From the NCBI GenBank assembly GCA_947491825.1, contig CANLLM010000009.1, forward strand, positions 1-40,299: DNA of 40,299 nt, in the 5' to 3' direction. The translations under genes and the position numbers were made by a program. Shown piece after piece: positions 1 to 8,280 of this stretch (position 1 is its first letter; every line of letters starts with the position of its first letter). The notes under the pieces are model-generated. The model saw nothing but the letters and a program-made list of their open reading frames with translations, ran no database searches and had not been told where the DNA came from. Source of the stretch: Bacteroidota bacterium. Lineage in GTDB: Bacteria > Bacteroidota > Bacteroidia > UKL13-3.

Positions 1-682
1 TAGGCGTTTTGGCACAAATTTCCTGCATGGCATCCCATTGTTTGGCTTTAATGGGTTGTTCTATGCTGTGTATTTCAAACCTCGCCAATTCTTTGAGTTG
101 AGCAATTGCATCATCAATTAAAAAAGCCCCGTTTGCATCTAACCTGATGGTAACTTTAAATGCACCAAATTGCTTTCTAAAAGTTTCAAGCATGCGGCAT
201 TCGTCATCAAAATCTAATGCGCCAACTTTAAATTTTATGGTATCAAAACCTTGCTCAGCCCTCTGAATGGCTTCTTGCAACATGGTTTCTTTCTCGTTCA
301 TCCAAACCAAACCATTAATGGCAATGGGTTGTAGGCTGCTGTAAAACGGTGTATCATATAATAAAAAATCTTCCTCGTGTTGTGCAGCTAAAAAAGCTGT
401 TTCAAATGCAAATTGTACACTGGGAAAACCAGAAAAATCTAACATATTAAATGTGTAACCATTGGTAACGGCTGAACACAATTCGGTTAGTTTATTTTCT
501 ATTTGCGTAATGTCATCTATACTTAAACCTGGCAATGGAGCCGCTTCACCCCAAAAACTTTTGCGCACACTTTTACTTGTTAATACCACATAATACACCG
601 TGTGCATGTGCATGGTATTGCGCGATGTTTTAGCTGGCTTTACAAATTGTAATTGGTGTTTTATGTAGGAGGCTACAAACAT
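1..682 (-). CDS. menC: o-succinylbenzoate synthase (MenC), 3' end cut by window
   Basis: Enolase-superfamily enzyme that dehydrates SHCHC to o-succinylbenzoate in menaquinone synthesis. It is missing from the ORF track because it runs off the left edge, so I translated it from the reverse complement. About 227 codons are present, starting MFVASYIKHQLQFVKPAKTS. The N-terminal capping domain is followed by the barrel, with KFKVG (the KxK catalytic lysines), RLDANGAF (first metal-binding Asp) and IEQPI (metal-binding Glu). The third metal ligand and the C-terminal end lie beyond the window. Its ATG overlaps the menA stop codon by one base (TAATG), so the two are very probably one transcript with coupled translation. 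Muconate-cycloisomerase relatives share these motifs, but the menA linkage favours MenC. Confidence 0.88.
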   Translation of the reverse strand, partial: MFVASYIKHQLQFVKPAKTSRNTMHMHTVYYVVLTSKSVRKSFWGEAAPLPGLSIDDITQIENKLTELCSAVTNGYTFNMLDFSGFPSVQFAFETAFLAAQHEEDFLLYDTPFYSSLQPIAINGLVWMNEKETMLQEAIQRAEQGFDTIKFKVGALDFDDECRMLETFRKQFGAFKVTIRLDANGAFLIDDAIAQLKELARFEIHSIEQPIKAKQWDAMQEICAKTP

Positions 683-1647
683 TATTTAACAAAATTACTT
701 ATGGTATTGCTTACAAAAATGCCCAGAGCCACTGTTTGTAAAACCACAAAAACAACCACCAACAATAAGATTGATAAACTTAACTGCTTTAATAACGCAT
801 TATATTTTGGTGATGGGGCTAAATTTTGCACCGTAAACCCTTGCATCATAATTGGAATAAATGCCAATAAACTCAAATACTGTATCCAATGTAAATGATT
901 AGCATAAATAAAAAACACTAGCGAAACAAAGGCCCCTATTAATAAAAACCAGTGGTAGATGCGTGCATTGTTCAACCCGATTTTTACCACAATGGTATTT
1001 TTATTAGATGCTCGGTCGTTTTCTATATCACGAATATTGTTGGTATTTAATACCGCTGTGCTCAGTAAACCAATAGCTGTTGCAGGTAAAATCATCCATT
1101 TATCAAGGGGCCAATGCCATGTAAAATGGTTGTGCAAAATGTATACCCCCAAAACGGCAACTAACCCAAAAAAAGCGAATACAAACACATCACCCAATCC
1201 ACTGTATCCGTAAGCCGTTTTACCAACTGTATATTTTATGGCTGCAGCAATAGCCACTAGGCCCAGGATAAAAAACAACAAAAAGGAATAGTTCATATTT
1301 CCATTTGCAGCCACATACAATAAGCTTACACCACTTATTAAGCATAGTGCCACAAAAAAAATAATCATACGTAACATGGCTTGTGGCGTAATGTTTCCAC
1401 TTTGTAAGGCACGCATATTCCCTACCCTATTTTCATTATCAGTTCCTTTGGCAAAGTCGCCATAATCGTTGGCCAGGTTACTTAATATTTGCAAAAAAAC
1501 AGCGGTGAGTAACGCCAAAACGGTAATTAATTTATGCGTCTCCACACCACTTAATTCGGCCAAGGCACTACCCATTAATATACCAGAAACGGCTAATGGC
1601 AAAGTACGCAGTCGCATTGCGCTAATCCATTTTTTAGTTAAAATCAT
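682..1647 (-). CDS. menA: 1,4-dihydroxy-2-naphthoate polyprenyltransferase (MenA)
   Basis: Integral membrane UbiA-family prenyltransferase that joins a polyprenyl chain to DHNA to make demethylmenaquinone. Both Asp-rich substrate/Mg motifs are visible: NLANDYGDFAKGTDNE and NNIRDIENDRASNKNT. Between and after them run about eight hydrophobic helices. I start it at the ATG giving MILTKKWISAMRLRT (321 aa). The ORF-track start six codons upstream is a TTG that lies inside a TAnnTTTG promoter box, so it cannot be translated from that promoter. menC follows with a one-base overlap, giving two menaquinone steps in one operon. It is divergent from hflX across a short intergenic region. Confidence 0.93.
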   Translation of the reverse strand: MILTKKWISAMRLRTLPLAVSGILMGSALAELSGVETHKLITVLALLTAVFLQILSNLANDYGDFAKGTDNENRVGNMRALQSGNITPQAMLRMIIFFVALCLISGVSLLYVAANGNMNYSFLLFFILGLVAIAAAIKYTVGKTAYGYSGLGDVFVFAFFGLVAVLGVYILHNHFTWHWPLDKWMILPATAIGLLSTAVLNTNNIRDIENDRASNKNTIVVKIGLNNARIYHWFLLIGAFVSLVFFIYANHLHWIQYLSLLAFIPIMMQGFTVQNLAPSPKYNALLKQLSLSILLLVVVFVVLQTVALGIFVSNTISNFVK

Positions 1648-1662
1648 ATCTAATTTAAGGCA

Positions 1663-1670
1663 CAAAAGTA
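1663..1670 (-). promoter_or_regulatory. -7 promoter box of menA-menC
   Basis: TACTTTTG on the minus strand matches the Bacteroidota -7 consensus TAnnTTTG exactly. Transcription would begin near 1656, leaving a leader of about 9 bases before the menA ATG. I see no clear -33 TTG partner. It sits back to back with the hflX box at 1697-1704. Confidence 0.55.
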
Positions 1671-1696
1671 ATTAATGAGGTGAATAAAACTTGTTG

Positions 1697-1704
1697 TATT
1701 TTTG
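1697..1704 (+). promoter_or_regulatory. -7 promoter box of hflX
   Basis: TATTTTTG matches TAnnTTTG exactly and lies 13 bases before the hflX ATG, implying a leader of about 7 bases. With the menA box on the other strand it forms a compact divergent promoter. Confidence 0.55.
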
Positions 1705-1717
1705 CCAAGATTAATAC

Positions 1718-2902
1718 ATGGCAAAAGATACATTACACGAAACCCGCAAAAAACAAGAAACAGCCGTTTTAGTTGGTGTGGTAACTCAACAACAAAAAAT
1801 AGAACAAGCCGAAGAGTATTTGGATGAGTTGGCTTTTTTAACCTTAACTGCAGGAGCACGCGTGGTTAAACGTTTTTTACAACGTCTGCCCAAGCCTCAC
1901 TCTGGAACTTTTGTGGGTGAAGGAAAACTGCAAGAAATTGCAGATTTTGTAAACGAAAACGAAATTGATATGGTGATATTTGATGATGAATTAAGTCCAT
2001 CGCAAATACGCAACATTGAACATACCCTTAAATGCAAAATACTGGATAGAAGCAATTTAATTTTGGATATTTTTGCCACCAATGCACGCTCTGCCCAAGC
2101 AAAAATGCAAGTTGAGTTGGCACAAGCACAATACTTATTACCACGTTTAACGCGCATGTGGACCCACTTAAGTAAACATGCAGGTGGTATTGGTACACGC
2201 GGACCAGGAGAAAGTGAAATTGAAACAGACAGACGCGTAATACGTGATACGATTGGTAAATATAAAGCACGCTTAAAAGATATTGAACAACAAGCCGAAA
2301 CCCGCAGAAAAAATCGTGATGATAAAGTTAGGTTAACTTTGGTAGGCTACACCAATGTGGGCAAATCGAGCATACTAAACATGCTAAGTAAGAGCGATGT
2401 GCTTTCCGAAGACAAGCTATTTGCAACCTTAGACAGTACCGTGCGTAAAGTGGTAATAGATGGCATTCCTTTTTTGTTAACTGATACAGTAGGTTTTATT
2501 CGCAAACTCCCGCATCAATTAATTGAGTGTTTTAAAAGCACCCTAGATGAGATAACGGAAGCCGATGCATTGATACATGTTGTGGATGTTTCGCATCCTA
2601 ATTTTGAAGACCAAATAGCAGTTGTGAACAAAACATTAGAAGAAATTAAAGCGCACAAAAAGCCCATATTATTGGTGTTTAATAAAATTGATAAACTAAA
2701 GGAACCGCTTAGGTTACCCGATGAGATTGAAGAAGGCGAAGAAGATATACCATACATTGAACGTTTAAAAAACACCTGGATGGCGAAAGAAAATGCACCC
2801 GCAATTTTTATTTCGGCCACACAAAAAACCAATGTTCAAGAGCTAAAAGATGCGGTAATTGCATTGGTAAGAAAACACAATAAAGTGGGCTACTTTAATT
2901 AG
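1718..2902 (+). CDS. hflX: GTPase HflX (ribosome-associated)
   Basis: Translational GTPase that binds the 50S subunit and splits stalled or stress-damaged ribosomes. The protein is 394 aa. The N-terminal HflX domain (residues about 20-130) carries LLPRLTRMWTHLSKHAGGIG and GPGESEIETDRR, followed by a short coiled linker. The G domain follows, with G1 GYTNVGKSS, G3 DTVGF and G4 NKID, then the short C-terminal domain. The ATG is well supported by the promoter box just upstream. It stands alone on the plus strand, not in the hfq-hflX arrangement of enterobacteria. The family call is secure. Confidence 0.96.
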   Translation: MAKDTLHETRKKQETAVLVGVVTQQQKIEQAEEYLDELAFLTLTAGARVVKRFLQRLPKPHSGTFVGEGKLQEIADFVNENEIDMVIFDDELSPSQIRNIEHTLKCKILDRSNLILDIFATNARSAQAKMQVELAQAQYLLPRLTRMWTHLSKHAGGIGTRGPGESEIETDRRVIRDTIGKYKARLKDIEQQAETRRKNRDDKVRLTLVGYTNVGKSSILNMLSKSDVLSEDKLFATLDSTVRKVVIDGIPFLLTDTVGFIRKLPHQLIECFKSTLDEITEADALIHVVDVSHPNFEDQIAVVNKTLEEIKAHKKPILLVFNKIDKLKEPLRLPDEIEEGEEDIPYIERLKNTWMAKENAPAIFISATQKTNVQELKDAVIALVRKHNKVGYFN

Positions 2903-3019
2903 CGGAAGTTGTTTAAGTGCAAATTGGTGGTAACAAAGGCTACTTTTGAATATTAACAACCTCATAATCAGGCAAAAACTAAAACCTTTTTTGGCATTAG
3001 ATAAAGCCACATAATTTCA

Positions 3020-3027
3020 TATTTTTG
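3020..3027 (+). promoter_or_regulatory. -7 promoter box of the parvulin foldase gene
   Basis: TATTTTTG matches TAnnTTTG, implying a leader of about 38 bases before the ATG at 3072. A second exact match, TACTTTTG at 2941-2948, could serve as an alternative upstream promoter. The nearest TTG elements are not at convincing -33 spacing for either. Confidence 0.45.
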
Positions 3028-3071
3028 CATCTCCTCAAAAATTAAGATTAACAACAAAACCTATCTAACAA

Positions 3072-5084
3072 ATGAATAAACAAGCAGTAACACTAAGTGT
3101 ATTAACATTAGTTACTTCATTTACATTTGCACAAAAGCCTGTTAAAAAACAAGGCACTCCTGTTAAAACTAACGTTCAAACAGCAATGGCAAAAAAAATC
3201 GACCCCATAGTGTTTACTTATGGTTTAGATACTGTTAATAAAGCCGAGTTTGAACGTTTATTATCAAAAAATCGCAACCAAAAAGAAACCCCTACAGAGG
3301 AAAGTGTTAGGGAGTATTTGGAACTTTACCAAAACTTTAAAATGAAAGTTAAAGAAGCAAGAAACATGAATCTTGATACTTTCAGCAATTTTAAAAATGA
3401 ATTGGCAGGTTACCGCAAGCAATTGGCTAATCCTTATCTAACTGATAAAAAAGCTTCAGAAAACTTAGTTATAGAAGCTTATGACCACATGCTTAAAGAG
3501 GTTAATGCAAGTCACATTTTAATTACTTGTACCGAAAATGCAAAACCTGCTGACACGCTAGTAGCATACAACAAAGCACTTGAATTACGTAAGCGCTACC
3601 TAAAAGGTGAAAGTTTCGACTCGTTGGCTGCTAAAAGTTCTGACGACCCTTCAGCAATTACCAATTACGGTAATCTGGGTTGGTTCGCAGCTTTTGATAT
3701 GATTTATCCTTTCGAGAAAATGGCTTACATAACGCCTAAAGGACAAGTTTCAATGCCTTTCCGCACTCGCTTTGGATACCATGTTATAAAAGTAAACAAC
3801 ACCCGCGATGCCAGTGGTGAAGTAAAAGTGCAACACATTATGCGCAGCACAGGTGCTAATGCAAGTGCAGAAACCATTGCTGAGCAAAAACTAATTATTG
3901 ACAGTGTAGCCCAAGCATTAAATGCAGGGAAAGCAACTTTTGATGAAATGGTGATGAAGTATAGCATGGACGAAGGCAGCAAACCAAATAAAGGTATCAT
4001 GAACTGGATGTCGAGCACCAGCCGTTTTCCTGAAGAATTTAAAGTAGCAGCTTTTAATTTAGAGAAAGACCAAGTATCGAAAGTATTTTCAACCACATAC
4101 GGTTATCATATTATTAAATTGATAGAAAGCCGCCCAGTTGCTCCTTTTAAAGAATTGGAAGAAAGCTTAAAAACTAAAGTAGCTCGCGATAGCCGTGCAG
4201 AAAGTAGTAAAACTTCCGTATCGGCTCGTATTAAACGCGAAAACAACTTTAGAGAAAATGCAGCTAACTTTAAAACATTTGTTAATGCTTGCGACAGCAG
4301 CATTTTTATGGATGGATATATACTTGACGAGAAAAAGTTTGGCAAAAATGTGTTGTTTAGCTTAGGCAAAAAGAACTACACGGCTAATGATTTTGCTAAC
4401 TATATCTTAAAAACACACGATCATTTCGAACCAGGTCAATCTGTTTACATGATGGTGAATAACATTTACAAACGCTTTGTTGATGATGAAGCATTGGCAT
4501 TTGAAGAAGCTCAATTAGAAAATAAGTACGAAGACTTCCGTAACTTAATGCAAGAATATCATGATGGTATTTTGTTGTTTGACTTAACCGATAAGAAAGT
4601 TTGGAATAAGGCCGTTATAGATACTGCAGGATTAGAGCAGTTTTATAATGCAAATAAAACCAAATACATGTGGAAAGAGCGTGTTAAGTTTTTAACTTAT
4701 AGCTGCCTTGACGAAAAAACCAAAAAGGCTGCTATGAAAATGGCTGTAGAAGGCAAAAGCAGTGATGAGATAAAAGCCAAACTAAGCAAAAAAATGACTG
4801 GTGCAGTAGTGGTTACCGAGCAAAAAGCGGAGCGTGGTGAAAGCAGCAACACAGATAAAATGTACGATAAAAAAGGTGTGGTTGATATTGCAAACGAAAA
4901 CAACCAATACAAGTTTTATTATGTTGTTGGCCTAGTTAACCCTGAGCCAAAAACGATAAGAGAAGCCAAAGGCATAGTAACCAGCGATTACCAAAACTTT
5001 CTGGAAAAAGAATGGATTAAAGAGTTAAAAGCTAAATATCCTGTAGCAGTAAACGAAGAAACAGTGAAGTCGTTGTTTAAATAA
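3072..5084 (+). CDS. periplasmic peptidyl-prolyl cis-trans isomerase with two parvulin domains (SurA/PrsA-like)
   Basis: Exported foldase expected to assist folding of periplasmic and outer-membrane proteins. The 670-aa protein starts with a signal peptide (MNKQAVTLSVLTLVTSFTFA). Two tandem rotamase domains follow. The first runs from EVNASHILI to RFGYHVIKVNN, and the second from EVKVQHIMRS to TTYGYHIIKLIESRP. Both keep the family pattern of an HI/HIM strand, an S.D (K.SDDPS, YSMDEG) and a closing GYHIIK. A long helical C-terminal region of about 330 residues has no clear signature. The ATG is preceded by a good promoter box and the gene ends at a strong terminator, so it is probably monocistronic. 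Confidence 0.92.
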   Translation: MNKQAVTLSVLTLVTSFTFAQKPVKKQGTPVKTNVQTAMAKKIDPIVFTYGLDTVNKAEFERLLSKNRNQKETPTEESVREYLELYQNFKMKVKEARNMNLDTFSNFKNELAGYRKQLANPYLTDKKASENLVIEAYDHMLKEVNASHILITCTENAKPADTLVAYNKALELRKRYLKGESFDSLAAKSSDDPSAITNYGNLGWFAAFDMIYPFEKMAYITPKGQVSMPFRTRFGYHVIKVNNTRDASGEVKVQHIMRSTGANASAETIAEQKLIIDSVAQALNAGKATFDEMVMKYSMDEGSKPNKGIMNWMSSTSRFPEEFKVAAFNLEKDQVSKVFSTTYGYHIIKLIESRPVAPFKELEESLKTKVARDSRAESSKTSVSARIKRENNFRENAANFKTFVNACDSSIFMDGYILDEKKFGKNVLFSLGKKNYTANDFANYILKTHDHFEPGQSVYMMVNNIYKRFVDDEALAFEEAQLENKYEDFRNLMQEYHDGILLFDLTDKKVWNKAVIDTAGLEQFYNANKTKYMWKERVKFLTYSCLDEKTKKAAMKMAVEGKSSDEIKAKLSKKMTGAVVVTEQKAERGESSNTDKMYDKKGVVDIANENNQYKFYYVVGLVNPEPKTIREAKGIVTSDYQNFLEKEWIKELKAKYPVAVNEETVKSLFK

Positions 5085-5105
5085 AACACAACACTTAATC
5101 ATATT

Positions 5106-5142
5106 AAAACGGTCGCTCTAAAACAGAGTGGCCGTTTTTTTT
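5106..5142 (+). terminator. intrinsic terminator after the parvulin foldase gene
   Basis: ACGGTCGCTCT / AGAGTGGCCGT forms an 11-bp stem (two G-U pairs) with an AAAAC loop, flanked by an A-run and followed by eight T residues. Classical rho-independent terminator 24 bases after the stop. Confidence 0.9.
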
Positions 5143-5416
5143 ATGCATGATTTATCGATCGTTCCATTAAAGCAATTGACTACCAATTTATTTTAAAAGA
5201 AGAAAACTACTGTTTGAGTTAAATGCGCAACAGTGAATGTTGCCTCGCTAATGGTGCACGAATCCAACAGACGCATTGCGCATCAGTATGATTGAAAGAA
5301 AATCAAGATACCTTAACTTAAACAACCCCAAAGGTCTGACGCTTATAGAGCTACCTTGTGTAAGGTCAGTGCAGTTAGATTATGTATATTTGCTAAGTCT
5401 GTTCATCATTTATATC
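5143..5416. other. non-coding stretch with a structured inverted repeat
   Basis: No gene is visible here; the in-frame extension of the b561 ORF has no coding character. ATGCGCAA (5223-5230) and TTGCGCAT (5276-5283) form an 8-bp inverted repeat around a 45-base interior, which itself holds GCAAC/GTTGC. A second small hairpin, ACCTT-GTGT-AAGGT, lies at 5353-5366. This could be a dispersed intergenic repeat or a structured RNA; the sequence alone does not decide. Confidence 0.4.
5385..5392 (+). promoter_or_regulatory. -7 promoter box of the cytochrome b561-like gene
   Basis: TATATTTG matches TAnnTTTG and predicts a leader of about 18 bases to the ATG at 5417. A TTG at 5356-5358 lies 26 bases upstream, somewhat far for a -33 element. 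Confidence 0.5.
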
Positions 5417-6007
5417 ATGCAAAATAAAAATTATAGTATCACCTATAGATTAATGCACTGGGCTATTGCCTTATGTATGTTGGCGATATTGTTAACCATA
5501 TTTTTAAGGTTAACGTGGATGAACAAAAACAACATAGCAGAAATTATAAAAAATTATTTAGCCACAACCAATCAAACTTTAACCGATGACCAAATGATAT
5601 TGTTGGCCAAAAAAATAAGGAAACCAATGTGGGATTGGCATATATATTTTGGTTACGCATTAGTAGGTTTGTATAGCCTGCGCATGGTATTACCCTTTTT
5701 TGGCGAAATGAAAATTACTAATCCGTTTAAGGTCACATTTAATACAAAACAGAAATTTCAATATGGATTGTACCTGGTATTTTACGTAGGTGTAGCAGTA
5801 TCATTAATTACAGGTTTAATTATTGAACTAGGACCCAAATACCTTAAAGAACAAATGGAAGAGGTACACGAGCTTTCTATTTATTACCTGCTTACGTTTA
5901 TTTTACTGCATTTGGGTGGCGTTATCATGGCCGAATTAACCAATAAGCAAGGACTCGTTTCGAGGATCATTAGTGGCAAGAGTAAAAGCCAAGATGAGTT
6001 AAAATAA
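5417..6007 (+). CDS. cytochrome b561-like membrane protein
   Basis: Predicted di-heme b-type cytochrome of the inner membrane, in the prokaryotic b561 / Ni,Fe-hydrogenase b-subunit fold. The 196-aa product (MQNKNYSITYRLMHW) has four hydrophobic helices. Candidate heme-ligating histidines are in helix 1 (RLMHW), helix 2 (WDWHIYFGY) and the last helix region (EEVHEL and LLHLGG). Electron transfer between a quinol and an unknown partner is likely. I chose the ATG at 5417 over the track start at 5276 because the extra 47 residues have no family character and a TAnnTTTG box lies between the two starts. No redox partner is adjacent, so the substrate is unknown. Confidence 0.8.
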   Translation: MQNKNYSITYRLMHWAIALCMLAILLTIFLRLTWMNKNNIAEIIKNYLATTNQTLTDDQMILLAKKIRKPMWDWHIYFGYALVGLYSLRMVLPFFGEMKITNPFKVTFNTKQKFQYGLYLVFYVGVAVSLITGLIIELGPKYLKEQMEEVHELSIYYLLTFILLHLGGVIMAELTNKQGLVSRIISGKSKSQDELK

Positions 6008-6078
6008 GAAATGTGATTTATTTTGATAATTAAACCAACCCAAGAGAAATACACCTTTGAAATCAAACCGTAAGTTGA

Positions 6079-6446
6079 TCAATAATTAAATTGATAAATA
6101 GCCTTATCTACCAAGTATTTTTTTTTAAAATTAACGCTAATAGAAATGTCATTGATGGCATGTGCCGAAATCAGAATCGAGTTTTTAAATACGCCAAAAC
6201 CTTCATCACCATTTAATTTAAAATTTATAACATTACCCCCATCAATCCGTTTTTATGAGTAAGATTTAATATGGATTAAATAATCATTCCACCCCACCCA
6301 CCCCACCTGGCATATTGATTAAACATATTGTAGGCAACAGTAAATTTGCGAAGAGCTAATCCTGTAAGTAACATCAATACCAACATATCAAATTCAGTAG
6401 GATAAGATGGTCCTACTATTAACCGATTTATCCGTTTACAATCGGA
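6079..6446 (-). pseudogene. possible decayed coding relic, two frame-shifted fragments
   Basis: The 577-base gap between the b561 gene and ssb holds two consecutive minus-strand open stretches in different frames. The first (about 6276-6446) reads RLIVGPSYPTEFDMLVLMLL then RKFTVAYNMFNQYARWGGWGG and stops. The second (6079-6252) reads RIDGGNVINFKLNGDEGFG then HAINDISISVNFKKKYLVDK and ends FNY-stop. Neither has a usable start. The composition looks protein-like and the second could be the C-terminus of a small envelope protein, but I recognise no family. A run of CCACCCC lies at the junction. An unrelated pair of chance ORFs is possible. Confidence 0.3.
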
Positions 6447-6584
6447 TTATTCCGAAAATAACCGCTTAAGTTATTGTTACCCAAAACAAGCCACCACATC
6501 TTTGCCTCGTTGATTTTCAACAAAACTATTATGCCTTCTTTAAACGTAGCAGGTAATTTTAAAACCATTAATTATTTAACAGGT

Positions 6585-6932
6585 ATGAACAGCCTAAAAA
6601 ACAGTGTACGCCTAATTGGCAACTTGGGGCAAACCCCAGAAGTAAAAGATTTAAGTAACGGGAAAAAATTAGCCAAATTCTCTATGGCCATTAATGAAAG
6701 TTACAAAAACGAAGCTGGCGAGCGTGTTACAGACACACAATGGCACAACATTACTGCTTGGGGTAAACAAGCCGAATTGGTGAGTAAACTACTTAAAAAA
6801 GGTAGCGAGGTAGCTATTGAAGGAAAGCTAACTAACAACACTTACACCGATAAGGATGGAGTTAAGCGTTACAGCACAGAAATTGTGTTAAATGAATTTA
6901 CCATGGTTGGTGGCAAAAAAGAACAACCATAA
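6585..6932 (+). CDS. ssb: single-stranded DNA-binding protein
   Basis: OB-fold protein that coats single-stranded DNA in replication, repair and recombination. The 115-aa product begins MNSLKNSVRLIGNLGQTPEV. It has the Ssb strand pattern KLAKFSMAINE, DTQWHNITAWGKQAELVSK and GSEVAIEGKLTNNTYTDKDG. It lacks the long acidic tail of E. coli Ssb, ending GGKKEQP, so it is a short form. The track start at 6474 is a TTG. An ATG at 6531 would add 18 residues (MPSLNVAGNF) and is possible, because a near-consensus box CATCTTTG lies at 6497-6504. I prefer 6585 because it begins exactly where family members do. Confidence 0.9.
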   Translation: MNSLKNSVRLIGNLGQTPEVKDLSNGKKLAKFSMAINESYKNEAGERVTDTQWHNITAWGKQAELVSKLLKKGSEVAIEGKLTNNTYTDKDGVKRYSTEIVLNEFTMVGGKKEQP

Positions 6933-6997
6933 TGAAGAACTCCCTGCCCGATCTTGTATATTCTTAGGCAGTAGTAAGCTATTAAACCTTTAAACCA

Positions 6998-7031
6998 AAA
7001 CGCGGCCGCACCTAAAGGTACGGCCGCGTTT
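6998..7031. terminator. bidirectional terminator between ssb and the convergent barrel gene
   Basis: AAACGCGGCCG and CGGCCGCGTTT form a perfect 11-bp stem, extended by ACC/GGT after one mismatch around a TAAA loop. A/T runs on both sides let it work in both directions for the converging genes. The embedded GCGGCCGC is part of the stem and not a cloning scar. Confidence 0.85.
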
Positions 7032-7050
7032 ACTTTTATGTAATATGATG

Positions 7051-8172
7051 TTACAATTTTGGCGGAGCCAACGATTGTATGTGTAATCCTATGCCTATAG
7101 AAGCAACCGGATATTTTGCAAGCGTATAATCTGCGTGAAATGTAAATAAGGCCAACTTAAACCTAAATCCTGCGGTGGCCCTTAAATCACTAAAAGTACT
7201 GGTTAATGAAATTGGATCCTTTAACTCGCGAACAACTTTTGGCTTTGATAGCGGATCTAATGGATTATAATTGGTATTTATATCTGTTATTGGGTACTCT
7301 CCTTTTAATGCAAATTCTGTTGTAGCCGATTGAAATCCTAAGCCCAAATATGGAGTAAATATGGAAAGTTTTTTAGATAACAATACATTAACTGTATATG
7401 CCGAAGAAACAAAGTTTGTGCTTTGTAAATACGTTTTATTTGGGTTAGGATTGTCAATGTTACTAGTTGGTTGATCAGCTTTTAATGCTGTTAATTGAAC
7501 ACTGGCATCCAACCTGGTAAAGGCTGCCATTACAGATAAATCAAATGGCATCAGTTTTATACCGGGAATCCATTGCTTAATGTCATGCTTAATTCCAAAA
7601 CCTATTATGCCTGCACTGATATCATTGGTTTTTATTTGTGGCATGTACCTAATAGATACCTCCGTTCCAAGTCCAACCCCAACAGCTAACTGCGCTGTGG
7701 GTATCATAAAAATACTTACGCCAATGCCTTGAGGCAACTTAAATGATGCAAGCATGCTATCTGTAGCTGCACCAGGGTAACGGATAAATGAACCTAATTC
7801 AGGATTATTTGAATTGGAATTGCTTCCAAAAAATGTTGTTGAGCTATTCTTACCATTAATTACACGGGTGTTATTACTCATGCCTAAAGTCGACACATCA
7901 AATGTTTTATCAGTGCTTGGCACCAATATCACATTAGGACAAATTGTTAATGAAAACCCGCCTAGCCCATGTACCTTTGCAGTATTAAACCATCCTGCGT
8001 TTATACCTGCTCCAAAAGTTTTAAATATTGGAGTTGCGTAAGCACTTAAAACTTTATTGCCATCATCTATGCCCACTTTTAAAAACGAGGACATATCATT
8101 TTGAGAAAATACATTGGTTGACACCAACGCTGAAAAAAAAACAAGTCTGATTTTTCTACATACACTTTTCAT
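7051..8172 (-). CDS. predicted outer-membrane beta-barrel protein, DUF6588-like
   Basis: Exported 373-aa protein with a signal peptide (MKSVCRKIRLVFFSALVSTNVFSQ). It is rich in alternating hydrophobic/aromatic strands with Gly and ends in a hydrophobic segment, as expected of an outer-membrane barrel. The opening after the signal (VLSAYATPIFKTFGAGINAG followed by WFNTAKVHGLGGF) resembles the Bacteroidota family I know as DUF6588, though I could not run a profile search. No transported substrate can be inferred. It is monocistronic, converges on ssb over a shared terminator, and is divergent from the SIMPL gene. Confidence 0.7.
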   Translation of the reverse strand: MKSVCRKIRLVFFSALVSTNVFSQNDMSSFLKVGIDDGNKVLSAYATPIFKTFGAGINAGWFNTAKVHGLGGFSLTICPNVILVPSTDKTFDVSTLGMSNNTRVINGKNSSTTFFGSNSNSNNPELGSFIRYPGAATDSMLASFKLPQGIGVSIFMIPTAQLAVGVGLGTEVSIRYMPQIKTNDISAGIIGFGIKHDIKQWIPGIKLMPFDLSVMAAFTRLDASVQLTALKADQPTSNIDNPNPNKTYLQSTNFVSSAYTVNVLLSKKLSIFTPYLGLGFQSATTEFALKGEYPITDINTNYNPLDPLSKPKVVRELKDPISLTSTFSDLRATAGFRFKLALFTFHADYTLAKYPVASIGIGLHIQSLAPPKL

Positions 8173-8255
8173 ACTAACAGATTATTAGGTCCATCAAAAA
8201 TGCCACTCTTTATAAAAAAAACCTAACCTTTTAATTAATTACGGTTATTAACTTA

Positions 8256-8263
8256 TATTTTTG
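8256..8263 (+). promoter_or_regulatory. -7 promoter box of the SIMPL gene
   Basis: TATTTTTG matches TAnnTTTG, 17 bases before the ATG at 8281, implying a leader of about 11 bases. Confidence 0.5.
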
Positions 8264-8280
8264 AACATAACTTATCACTT

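Noticed and set aside
5276-5416. Longer start for the b561 ORF (MRISMIERKS...)
   Set aside because: The 47 extra residues lack family similarity, and a promoter box lies between the two possible starts.
7000-7008. NotI-like GCGGCCGC, suspected cloning or adaptor scar
   Set aside because: It is part of a perfect terminator stem whose other arm complements it fully.
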